From GCA-2862545 sp047609825 (GTDB taxonomy: Bacteria; Myxococcota_A; UBA796; GCA-2862545), in assembly GCA_047609825.1 (NCBI GenBank), contig JBLFXJ010000110.1, positions 1 through 21,119 of the forward strand: DNA of 21,119 nucleotides, written 5' to 3'. The notes below the pieces were generated by a model. It had not been told where the DNA came from and searched no databases. It saw only the letters and a program-made list of their open reading frames with translations. Below, piece by piece: positions 13,658 through 21,119 of this stretch. A program made the position numbers and the translations under genes. How positions within the stretch are numbered: the first letter of the stretch is position 1; every line of letters starts with the position of its first letter.

Positions 13658-15172
13658 CTACGGCACCCGTTCGGTGAGCTGGCCCTGGAGCCGCAACATC
13701 TCCACCTGGGCCTGCCGGTAGTCCGTGCGCGCCTTCGCTGCCTCGGCGCGCGTGCGGTCCACCTCGGTGCGGGCCTCCAGCACGTCCTTCTGAATCGACC
13801 GCCCGGCCTCGGCCAGCGCCTCCTCGGCGCCGAGGGTCTGCTCGGCCAGGCGCTGGTTCGCGTCTGCCAGCTCCACCTTGCGACGCGCGCTCTCGAGCTG
13901 GCGCACCTGCTGCTGCACCTGGCTCGCGATGGACCGCTCCAGCTCCAGCAGCTCGCTCTGGCGCTGCTGCACGCCGAGCTCGGTACTCTCCCGGGTGCTC
14001 CGGGCCGCCCGGTTGCCCAGCGGCACGGTGAACGTGCCGCCCAGGGAGTAGGTGGGCAGCGGGTCGGAGAACAGGTTGCTGAGCGCATCCCCCGCGCCAC
14101 CTTGCGGGAACGACTGGCTCTCGTTGTCGATCACGTCGCCGTTCTCGTCCAGCGCGCGGCCCACCTGGCTGCCGGTGCCGAGCGACGCGGTTGCGGCGAG
14201 GGACGGCAGCACCCCATGTCGCGCATTCTTCGCCTCGATCTCCGCCAACTCCAACGTGCGGCGCGACACCGCTACCTCGAGGTTCTGGCTCAGCGCCACC
14301 TCCACCGCCTTCGCCTCGTCGATGTCCAGCTCAGGAACGGAGCCGGCGTCGGTGGCCGGATGGATCGACTCACCTGGCTCGCGACCGAGCTGCAGCAACA
14401 GGGCATCCCGCGCCGTGCGCTCACCGATGTCGGCGTCCAACGCCGCGGACTGCGCCTGCACCAGCGCCGCCTGCAGCCGCGTCCCCTCCACGGGCGCGAG
14501 CTCACCGGCAGCGACCTTCAGCTCGCCCACCCGCAGCCCCTCCTCCGCCGCCGCCACGCTCATCCGCGCGATCTCCTCCAGCCGCACCTGGTACACCCAG
14601 GTCCAGTACGACGCCGCCGCCTGGGCGAGCGTGTCCTGCCGGGTGCGCTCGGCCGTGAGCTTCGCCGTCTCCCAGGTCTGGCGGGCGCGCGTCACGTTCT
14701 GCAGGTTGAACTTCAGCCGCACGCCCTTGAGCAGCTGCTGCGTGACCGACACCCCGAGGTTGCCCCGGTAGGTGTCGGTGATCTGCCGACTCTCGAAGCC
14801 GCCGAAGTTCGAGGTGAAGTCCGACAGCGAGCGGTTGAGCCCGCCGTCCACCCGGTACGACGTGCCGGTGGGCACCTGGCCGCTCACGGAGGTGCGAAAG
14901 TCGGTGTTCGTCGACGCGCTGTCGAACGGGAAGCCCTGGAAGAAGCCCCGGTCTACGCTGCGTGACCAGGTGGAGCCCAGCTCGAGGTTCGGGTCGTACT
15001 GCCCGGTGGCCCCGCCGAGGTCGGATTCGGACTGGTCCGCCGCGAGCAATGCCCGCTGCAGCGAGGGGTTGGCGTCGATCGAGCCCCGCATCACCTCGGC
15101 ATAGGTGAGCGGCTCGGACGCGAACGCCGCCGTCGACAAGGCCAAGGCGCCGATGATCCAGACACGTGTCAC
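13658..15172 (-). CDS. TolC-family outer-membrane efflux channel protein
   Basis: The 504-residue product has a Sec signal peptide (MTRVWIIGALALSTAAFA, cleavage before SEP). It shows the duplicated TolC pattern: two halves each with beta-strand regions (RTSVSGQVPTGTSYRVDGGL; TYSLGGTFTVPLGNRAA) between long Ala/Gln/Glu-rich helices (TAERTRQDTLAQAAASYW; SIASQVQQQVRQLESARRKV). A trimer would form the outer-membrane pore and periplasmic tunnel that docks on the RND pump through an adaptor. The start GTG 15172 overlaps the stop of the upstream RND gene (GTGA), so translation is coupled and the gene is the last of the operon. It is slightly longer than E. coli TolC. It faces a short plus-strand frame at its 3' end. 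Confidence 0.92.
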   Translation of the reverse strand: MTRVWIIGALALSTAAFASEPLTYAEVMRGSIDANPSLQRALLAADQSESDLGGATGQYDPNLELGSTWSRSVDRGFFQGFPFDSASTNTDFRTSVSGQVPTGTSYRVDGGLNRSLSDFTSNFGGFESRQITDTYRGNLGVSVTQQLLKGVRLKFNLQNVTRARQTWETAKLTAERTRQDTLAQAAASYWTWVYQVRLEEIARMSVAAAEEGLRVGELKVAAGELAPVEGTRLQAALVQAQSAALDADIGERTARDALLLQLGREPGESIHPATDAGSVPELDIDEAKAVEVALSQNLEVAVSRRTLELAEIEAKNARHGVLPSLAATASLGTGSQVGRALDENGDVIDNESQSFPQGGAGDALSNLFSDPLPTYSLGGTFTVPLGNRAARSTRESTELGVQQRQSELLELERSIASQVQQQVRQLESARRKVELADANQRLAEQTLGAEEALAEAGRSIQKDVLEARTEVDRTRAEAAKARTDYRQAQVEMLRLQGQLTERVP

Positions 15173-18100
15173 ACATCACTCCCGAGGATCCAGGCGACCC
15201 AGTGTCTGCCGGCGACGCGCGCGTCGTCCAGCACCGCGTACAAGTAGGGCACGAAGCACAGGGTGAGCAAGGTCGCAGCGATTAGCCCGCCGATGACAGT
15301 GCGGCCCAGCGGTGCGTAGGGGATGCCGATGAATGCACTTGCGCCGAACGCCATGGGCAGCAGGCCGCAGATGGTGGTCATCGCGGTCATCAGGATGGGG
15401 CGTAGGCGGCGACGGCCGGCCTCGATCAGCGCCTGCGTGCGGGGCGTGCCCTCGGCGCGCAGCTGCTCCACCAGGTCCACCAACACGATGCCGTTGTTCA
15501 CCACGACCCCGACCAGGATCACCAGCCCCACGCCCGCCATGGTGTCCATGCCGGTGCCGGTGAGCACCAGCGCCCACATCGCCCCCGCCATCGCCATCGG
15601 CACCGTGGTGATGATCGACAGGGGCAATACGAAGCTCTCGAACAGCACCCCCATCAGGAGGAACACGAAGCAGACCGAGAGCAGCAGCGCGAACAGGGTG
15701 GCGTCGTCGTCTTCGCCACGCTTGTCGAACTCCATGCCGCGGGACCACGAGTAGCCGCGGGGAAACACCATGTCCTCCAGGGCCGCGTCGAGGCCCAGAC
15801 GCACCACGCTCATGTCGGCATCTTCAGCGAGGTCGAGGGTGACCCCGGTGGAGGTGCGGCGGTCGATCCGTCGGATCCGCATCGGACCCTTGGTGGTCTC
15901 CAGATCGGTGAGGGAGCGCACGGGCACCAGCGACATCAGCGCCGGCGACCACACGTCATAGTCGAGCAGGGTGTCGAGCGAGGAGCGGTCGGCCAGGGCA
16001 AACGCCGCCTGCACCGGGATCTCGCGCTCGCCGGTCTGCAGGTCGGGCAGGCGGGTGCCGCGCATCGCATAGGCCACGAGGCCGCCCACCTGCTGGGCCG
16101 ACACGCCGTACCGGGCCACCGCCGGGCGGTCGATCACCAGATGGATCTCGTCCGCCCCTTCGCTGGACAGGTCGATGTCCACGTCCATCACGCCCGGCAC
16201 CGAGCCCACCCGGCGGGCCACCTCGTCGGCCAGCTCCACCAAGGTGCTCATGTCCTCGCCAGACACCGACAGGGTCACCTGGTTGCCGCCGCCCTGCTCG
16301 CCATCCGACCACCCGATGGTGGCCTCGACGCCCGGGAGCTCCGTGGGAAGCACCGCTTCCGCCGCCTCCATCACCTCGTCGCGGGGCAGCGGCCCGTCGG
16401 TGTCGAGGTACACGGTCACGCCGCCGCGGTTGTCATCGCTCCCGAGCCGGGCACGGTACACCCGCACGCCCCACGCCTCACGGTTGGCTTCTACCAGCTC
16501 CTCGAAGGTGTGCACGATGGCGTCGCGCTCGCGGATGGACGCCTGCGGAGGCACCGTGAACCGGATCGTGAAGTCGTTCAGGTTCTCGTCCATCTCGCCG
16601 GCGCACTGCACATTCGGCACCGCCACGCCGAGCGTGAGCACGGTGGCCGCGAGCAGGGCCATGGTGGCGTCGACGCGGTGGGTCAGCGCCCAGCCGAGCA
16701 GGTCGGCGTAGCGGTCCGTTCCCCAGGCGAGCCAGGGAGGATCGGCCTTGATCTCCGCGTTTCCGATGTACCGAGTGGCCAGCGGCGCGAACACCAGAGC
16801 CACCAGGAGCGATGCGGCGAGGGCGAACACCACCGGGAACCCGAGCTGGCCCATGAAGAACGAGAACATCGCGTCTTCGGACATCAGGATCACGGGGAGG
16901 AACACCACCATCGTGGTCGCCGTCGACGCCATGATCGCCAGGTAGACCTCGCCAACCCCGCCCACCGCCGCGGCCCGCACACCCGCGCCCTGGGCCCGCC
17001 GGCGGTAGATCGTCTCAATCACCACGATGGCGTTGTCCACCACCATGCCCACCGCGAGCATCAGCCCCATCAGGCTGATCAGGTTCAGCGAGCCGCCCCA
17101 CCAGTACAGCACCGCCACGGTGATCAGCAGGGAGAATGGGATCGACGCCGCGATGAGCAGCGTCATCCGCCACTCACGCAGAAACATGTACAGGATGAAG
17201 ACGGCGAACAGTCCGCCGGTCAGCGCGGTGTTGAGCAGCGTGGCGATGGACTCGCCCACCAGCTCGCCCTGGCTGAAGAAGGTGAAGAAGGTGGCGCCGC
17301 CGAGCCGTGGGTCGGCCTCGAGCGCGGTGAGCTCCAGCTCCACCGCCTCAGCCACCGCGATGGTGTTTGCCGAGGCCTCCTTGCGCACCGCCAGGCTCGC
17401 CGCCTGCAGCCCGTCGATCCGCCAGATGTCGGTGGAATAGGCGGCCCGCAACCTCACATCGGCGATGTCGCCGAGCACGATGTCCCCTTGGATTGGGAAG
17501 CTGCGCAGGGCCTCCACCGACTCGATGCGAGCGAGCGAGCGAGCGTTCAGCGTCAGCCCGCGGTCCACCACCTGGCCCGACGCCATCTGGAAGTTGCCGC
17601 CCGAGAGCGAGCGCTGGATGCCGCCGAGGTCGATCCCGTGCGCATACACCCGGTCTTTGTCGTAGTCGACATAGACCGCCTGCTGGGGCACGCCGTAGAA
17701 GTCCACCGAGGCCACACCGGGCAGCCGCTCCAGCCGCGGCTTCACCAGGGTCTCGAGCACATAGAGCGGGTCGTCGATGGTCTCGGGCAGCGTGACGCCC
17801 GACCACACGATGGGGTCGTCGTTGGGGTTGTACCGGAAGATCCAGTACCGCTCCACGTCCTCCGGCAGGTCCACCATCGCCCGTTCGAGGCGATCGACGA
17901 CCGTGTTGTAGGCCTCGTCCATGTCCATCGAGGAGTGAAACTCGATGCCGAAGCCGGCCGAGCCATCATCCGCCCGGCTCCGTAGGCGCTGGATGCCCGC
18001 GACGGTGCCGAGCTGCGCCTCCACGGGCCGCACGATGCGCTCGTCCACCTCGGTGGGGCTCGCGTTCGGGTACGGCACCTGCACCCACAGAAAGCCAGGA

Positions 18101-18231
18101 TCGAAGCCCGAAGGCATCATCTGCACCGGCACCCGCGTCCACGCGATGATGCCGATCACGAGCAAGGCGATGAAGGCCATCAGCACCGTGACCGGGCGGT
18201 CGTAGGCGAGCGCTGGCAGCCAATCCCTCAT
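15169..18231 (-). CDS. RND-family efflux transporter permease subunit (second of the pair)
   Basis: The 1020-residue product has complete AcrB-like architecture: TM1 at about 14-35 (PVTVLMAFIALLVIGIIAW), a porter domain, TM2-TM6 with the conserved TM4 motif GLMLAVGMVVDNAIVVIE, a second large periplasmic half, and TM8-TM12 with VGVVVNNGIVLVDLVEQLRAEG and RRLRPILMTAMTTICGLLP. The first Asp of the TM4 proton-relay pair is kept (VDN), the second is Asn, as in many HAE-type pumps; the TM10 Lys of AcrB is replaced by Asn-Asn. ATG 18231 overlaps the stop of the upstream RND gene (ATGA). An in-frame extension to 18621 is antisense-like noise. A (GCGA) tetranucleotide tract lies within. Substrate unknown; the paired RND genes suggest a hetero-oligomeric pump. 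Confidence 0.94.
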   Translation of the reverse strand: MRDWLPALAYDRPVTVLMAFIALLVIGIIAWTRVPVQMMPSGFDPGFLWVQVPYPNASPTEVDERIVRPVEAQLGTVAGIQRLRSRADDGSAGFGIEFHSSMDMDEAYNTVVDRLERAMVDLPEDVERYWIFRYNPNDDPIVWSGVTLPETIDDPLYVLETLVKPRLERLPGVASVDFYGVPQQAVYVDYDKDRVYAHGIDLGGIQRSLSGGNFQMASGQVVDRGLTLNARSLARIESVEALRSFPIQGDIVLGDIADVRLRAAYSTDIWRIDGLQAASLAVRKEASANTIAVAEAVELELTALEADPRLGGATFFTFFSQGELVGESIATLLNTALTGGLFAVFILYMFLREWRMTLLIAASIPFSLLITVAVLYWWGGSLNLISLMGLMLAVGMVVDNAIVVIETIYRRRAQGAGVRAAAVGGVGEVYLAIMASTATTMVVFLPVILMSEDAMFSFFMGQLGFPVVFALAASLLVALVFAPLATRYIGNAEIKADPPWLAWGTDRYADLLGWALTHRVDATMALLAATVLTLGVAVPNVQCAGEMDENLNDFTIRFTVPPQASIRERDAIVHTFEELVEANREAWGVRVYRARLGSDDNRGGVTVYLDTDGPLPRDEVMEAAEAVLPTELPGVEATIGWSDGEQGGGNQVTLSVSGEDMSTLVELADEVARRVGSVPGVMDVDIDLSSEGADEIHLVIDRPAVARYGVSAQQVGGLVAYAMRGTRLPDLQTGEREIPVQAAFALADRSSLDTLLDYDVWSPALMSLVPVRSLTDLETTKGPMRIRRIDRRTSTGVTLDLAEDADMSVVRLGLDAALEDMVFPRGYSWSRGMEFDKRGEDDDATLFALLLSVCFVFLLMGVLFESFVLPLSIITTVPMAMAGAMWALVLTGTGMDTMAGVGLVILVGVVVNNGIVLVDLVEQLRAEGTPRTQALIEAGRRRLRPILMTAMTTICGLLPMAFGASAFIGIPYAPLGRTVIGGLIAATLLTLCFVPYLYAVLDDARVAGRHWVAWILGSDV
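17527..17545. repeat. (GCGA)4.75 tetranucleotide tract inside the RND gene
   Basis: Uninterrupted GCGA units in the coding sequence at NARSLARIE. Four-base repeats in coding DNA can slip and shift the frame. Confidence 0.85.
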
Positions 18232-21119
18232 CCGGCGGCCTCGGCGCCCGCAGTGGCGGCAGCGCGCTCCGCCGCAGGACGCTCGAGCAAGCGGTAGGCC
18301 ACGGGGATCACCACCAGCGTTAGGCCGGTGCTCGAGAGCAGGCCGCCGATCACCGTGATCGCCAGCGGGCCCTGCACCTCGGCGCCCGCCCCCAGGCCCA
18401 GCGCGAGGGGCGCCAGGCCGAGCACGGTCGTTGCGGTGGTGATCAGGATCGGGCGCAGGCGGAGCACGCCGGCCCTGCGGATGGCGTCGTCCAGCGACAG
18501 GCCCTCGGCCCGCAGTCGGTTGATGGAGTCCACCAGCACGATGGCGTTGTTCACCACGACGCCGGCGAGCACGATGAGGCCGATGAGCACCACCACCGAC
18601 AGCGGGGTGCCCACGAGCCACAGGCCGCCGATGGCCCCGACCGCCGCGAGGGGCACGCTGAACAGGATGATCAGCGGGTGCACCAGGTGCTCGAAGGTGG
18701 ACGCCATGATCACGTAGACGAGGAAGATCGCCAGGGCGAGCGCGAACTGCAGCGACGCCAGGGACTCCTGCATCTCGGAGGACTGCCCGGCCACGGCCCA
18801 GGTGACGCCCTCGGGCAGGCTGCTCGACCGGAGCGTGGCCTCGATATCGCTCGCGGCGGAGCCGAGGTCGAAGCCCTCCAGGTTGGCGCTGATCGCCACG
18901 GCCCGCTGCTGGTCCACCCGGCGGATCTCGGACGGCCCCACCGCCTCCTCGAACTCCGCCACGGCGTCCAGCGGGATCATCGGCCGCAGCGCGGGGTTAA
19001 CGTTGATCCGCCGCAGATCGGCGAGCGTGCCCCGGTCCTGCTCCACCAGCTGCACCATCAGGGACAGGCGCTCATCGCCACGGTGGATGCGGGTGGCCTC
19101 GACCCCTTGCACCTTGTCGCGCACCTGGGCGGCGACGGTCGCGGCGTCGAGCCCCAGGCGGTGCAGGCGCTGCCGGTCATACAGGATTCGGATCTCGGGA
19201 TGCCCCCGCTCGAGGCTGGACTTCACGTCGCGGAGACCCGGCACTGTCGCCAGCTCGGCCGTCACCTGGTCGCCGAGCATGCGGAGGCGGTCCAGGTCGA
19301 ACCCGAACAGCACCACCTCGACCGGTGTGCGGAACGAGAACAGCGCAGGCCGCGACATCTTCACGGTCATCCGGGGGAACACGGCCAGCCGCTGGCGCAG
19401 GTCCTCCATCACCGCACCCTCCCGCGCGCCCAGGTCGCCGCCCGGCGTGAGCTCGACCCGCAGCCGCGCGGTGTGCTCGCCCTCGTCGGCCCGGGCATCC
19501 GCGGTGCGATCGGAGCCGATGGTGGCGTACACGACCGCGACCTGCGGGTGCTCGGCGACCCGCGCCTCGGCCTGCGCCACCAGCTCGGCGGTGCGGGCCA
19601 GTGGCGTGCCCACCGGCAGCGCCAGCTCCACCGTGAACCGCCCCTGATGCACCGACGGGATCAGCTCGCTGCCGAGGCTCCCGAGCGCCAGCCACGACAG
19701 CACGGCGAGCGCGGCCACCACCCCGAGCACCGACACCGGGCGGTCCAGCGCCGTGGCCAGCCACCCCCGATACCGCCCCTCCGCCAACCGATACACGACC
19801 TGAAAGGCATCCGCCGCCCACAATGCCAGTCGGCTGGCCGGCCACACCAGGCGGGTGCCGAGCCACACCGTGATCCGCGCCAGCACGGCGAACGTGAGCA
19901 GGCTCAGGGTGAGCCCGAGCTGGAACAGGCTGGTGAGCAGGAGCCGGGTGAGCAGGTACGGCAACCAGAGCCACCGGGCGCGACCGGTGAAGGACGCCTT
20001 GAGCGCGGCGACCGGCTCGGTCCAGCACCACCACTTCAGGCGCGCCCCGATGCGCCGGGCCCACGCGCCCACCGACTCGGCCTCGCCCCGCACCAGCAGG
20101 CCGATGGCGCCGTCGGAGCCTCCCAGGCGCAGGTCGACCTGCAAGGCGGCGAGCATCGGCACCAGGAACAGCGCCACCGCCAGCGACGCGATGAGCGAGC
20201 TGACCACGGCGAGGGAGAGGTCGCCGAACAGCTGGCCCGCGACCCCCTCGACGAACTGGATCGGGAAGAACACCGCCACCGTGGTGAGGGTGGACGCTGT
20301 GACGGCAGCCGCCACGTCGCCCACGCCGTTCACGGCCGAATCCACCCGGTCCTGCCCCTCCTCCCGGTACCGCTGGATGCTCTCGAGCACGACCACCGCG
20401 TTGTCGACAAGCATGCCAATGCCCAAGGCGAGCCCGCCGAGCGACATCAGGTTCAGCGACACGTCGAGCAGATATAGAGGAGCAAAGCCGATGATCACCG
20501 ACACCGGGATGGCGAGCCCGATGATGCCGGTGGCGCGGAAGTCGCGGAGGAAGAGGAACAACACGCCGACCGCGAACACGCCGCCGAGCACGGCGGTGTC
20601 GCGCAGGTTGTCGATGGCGGACTCGATGAACCCGGCCTGGTCGTCGAGCACCCGCAGGGTCACGCCCTCGGGGAGGTTGCCGGCGAGACCCGGGTCGCCT
20701 CCCCATTCCTTCGGCGCTCCGTCTCCGAACAGTCGATCACTCACCCGGCGGGCGACCTCCACCACGTTGGCGTCGGCCTCCTTGTACAGCTCGAGCTCCA
20801 CCGCCTCGCCGCCGTCGAGCCGCGCGATCACCTCACGCTCGGCGTGGCCCTCGCCGAGCACCGCCACGTCCATCAGCGGCACCTGCACGCCATCGGGCCG
20901 GCGGATGCGGAGCGAGCGCAGCTCGTCGAGGGTGGTGAACTCGTTCAGCGTGCGGATCAGGTACTCCACATCGCCCTCGATGATCGAGCCGCCCGCCACG
21001 TTGATGTTCTCGGACTGCAGTGCGGCCCGCACCATGTCGGGGGTGAGCTCCCGCGCGGCGAGCCAGTCCTCCCGCAGCTCCACCCGGATCTCCCGCTCGA
21101 GCCCGCCGCGCACCTTCAC
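18228..21119 (-). CDS. RND-family efflux transporter permease subunit (first of the pair), 5' end beyond window
   Basis: The visible 963 residues begin inside the porter domain (VRGGLEREIRVELREDWLAA), so the N-terminus with TM1 lies beyond the right edge; the GTG at the very edge is an internal Val. Typical elements follow: NINVAGGSIIEGDVEYLIRT, TM2-TM4 with LGIGMLVDNAVVVLES, TM5-TM6, the second porter half, and TM10 with LAGVVVNNAIVLVDSINRLRAEG. The loop between TM6 (VALFLVPMLAAL) and TM7 (VSVLGVVAALAVL) is unusual: about 130 residues instead of a short loop. It contains two further hydrophobic stretches (LWLPYLLTRLLLTSLFQLGL; LLTFAVLARITVWLG). The TGA at 18228-18230 overlaps the start of the next RND gene. 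An adaptor (HlyD-like) gene is expected upstream, outside the window. Confidence 0.93.
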   Translation of the reverse strand: MKVRGGLEREIRVELREDWLAARELTPDMVRAALQSENINVAGGSIIEGDVEYLIRTLNEFTTLDELRSLRIRRPDGVQVPLMDVAVLGEGHAEREVIARLDGGEAVELELYKEADANVVEVARRVSDRLFGDGAPKEWGGDPGLAGNLPEGVTLRVLDDQAGFIESAIDNLRDTAVLGGVFAVGVLFLFLRDFRATGIIGLAIPVSVIIGFAPLYLLDVSLNLMSLGGLALGIGMLVDNAVVVLESIQRYREEGQDRVDSAVNGVGDVAAAVTASTLTTVAVFFPIQFVEGVAGQLFGDLSLAVVSSLIASLAVALFLVPMLAALQVDLRLGGSDGAIGLLVRGEAESVGAWARRIGARLKWWCWTEPVAALKASFTGRARWLWLPYLLTRLLLTSLFQLGLTLSLLTFAVLARITVWLGTRLVWPASRLALWAADAFQVVYRLAEGRYRGWLATALDRPVSVLGVVAALAVLSWLALGSLGSELIPSVHQGRFTVELALPVGTPLARTAELVAQAEARVAEHPQVAVVYATIGSDRTADARADEGEHTARLRVELTPGGDLGAREGAVMEDLRQRLAVFPRMTVKMSRPALFSFRTPVEVVLFGFDLDRLRMLGDQVTAELATVPGLRDVKSSLERGHPEIRILYDRQRLHRLGLDAATVAAQVRDKVQGVEATRIHRGDERLSLMVQLVEQDRGTLADLRRINVNPALRPMIPLDAVAEFEEAVGPSEIRRVDQQRAVAISANLEGFDLGSAASDIEATLRSSSLPEGVTWAVAGQSSEMQESLASLQFALALAIFLVYVIMASTFEHLVHPLIILFSVPLAAVGAIGGLWLVGTPLSVVVLIGLIVLAGVVVNNAIVLVDSINRLRAEGLSLDDAIRRAGVLRLRPILITTATTVLGLAPLALGLGAGAEVQGPLAITVIGGLLSSTGLTLVVIPVAYRLLERPAAERAAATAGAEAAG
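19745..20155 (-). other. Extra membrane-spanning insert in the first RND subunit
   Basis: Region encoding about 130 residues between TM6 and TM7. It includes a basic/aromatic stretch (ARRIGARLKWWCW), then one long or two short hydrophobic segments and an amphipathic stretch (ASRLALWAADAFQVVYRLAE). Canonical RND proteins have only the short cytoplasmic I-alpha helix here. Confidence 0.6.

Noticed and set aside
18232..18621. In-frame N-terminal extension of the second RND gene
   Set aside because: The extension is Arg/Gly-rich and overlaps the end of the first RND gene; ATG 18231 gives the normal RND N-terminus and a standard ATGA overlap.
18678..20477. 599-codon plus-strand frame, and similar long plus-strand frames at 13475-14965 and 16141-17985
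   Set aside because: Antisense to RND and TolC genes whose domains are unmistakable; composition rich in His, Arg, Gln and Gly.

Overview
The window is very GC-rich (roughly 70% by eye) and comes from a diderm bacterium, most likely a Myxococcota or other delta-proteobacterial lineage. This is inferred from two Asp/Cys-rich lipoproteins with MopE-type metal-binding motifs, a protein ending in a MYXO-CTERM-like anchor, several lipobox signal peptides, and a TolC/RND envelope export system. Names of the type 'X-like' rest on motif recognition only; no database search was possible.

Layout. 1-630 (minus): the 5' part of an RTX-repeat protein running off the left edge, with a broken or misread start next to a 7-bp triplicate repeat. 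824-7569: envelope and single-domain genes, namely a repeat-rich lipoprotein with a Rossmann-like C-terminus (+), a DyP-type haem peroxidase (-), a stand-alone NFACT-R protein (+), a MYXO-CTERM-like anchored protein (-), a beta-rich lipoprotein (+) and a lipoprotein joining MopE motifs to an alpha/beta-hydrolase fold (+). 7587-8839 (+): a toxin-antitoxin cluster with a Phd-type antitoxin fused in frame to a ParD-type antitoxin, then a complete Phd/VapC pair behind its own operator-like palindrome. 8898-8929: a fragment matching the 3' end of a tmRNA gene, a plausible scar of an integrated element. 8943-11341: a HugZ-like haem/FMN protein and a COQ4-family protein (both minus), with a divergent TetR regulator. 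11459-12247 (+): a lipoprotein with calcium-binding repeats and a thioredoxin CxxC domain. 12287-12444: a 158-bp MITE-like element whose TTA target duplication is the stop codon of the next gene. 12445-13473 (-): an arginyltransferase-like protein. 13658-21119 (-): an export operon, RND pump subunit 1 (cut by the right edge), RND pump subunit 2, then a TolC-family outer-membrane channel, joined by 4-bp stop/start overlaps.

How the genes work together. The last three genes should form a tripartite efflux system with two different RND subunits; the periplasmic adaptor is expected beyond the right edge. Phd/VapC is a self-contained module. The COQ4-like and HugZ-like genes share a strand and sit divergently from TetR, so a small redox or haem-related regulon is possible but unproven. 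The other genes look like independently transcribed accessory envelope genes.

The items most worth a second look are the single-base fusion of two antitoxins with three antitoxins for one toxin, the tmRNA 3'-end scar, the MITE inserted exactly at a stop codon, the arginyltransferase-like protein without its cysteine cluster, the stand-alone NFACT-R gene, and the extra membrane insert in the first RND pump. No CRISPR array, rRNA or complete tRNA was seen.
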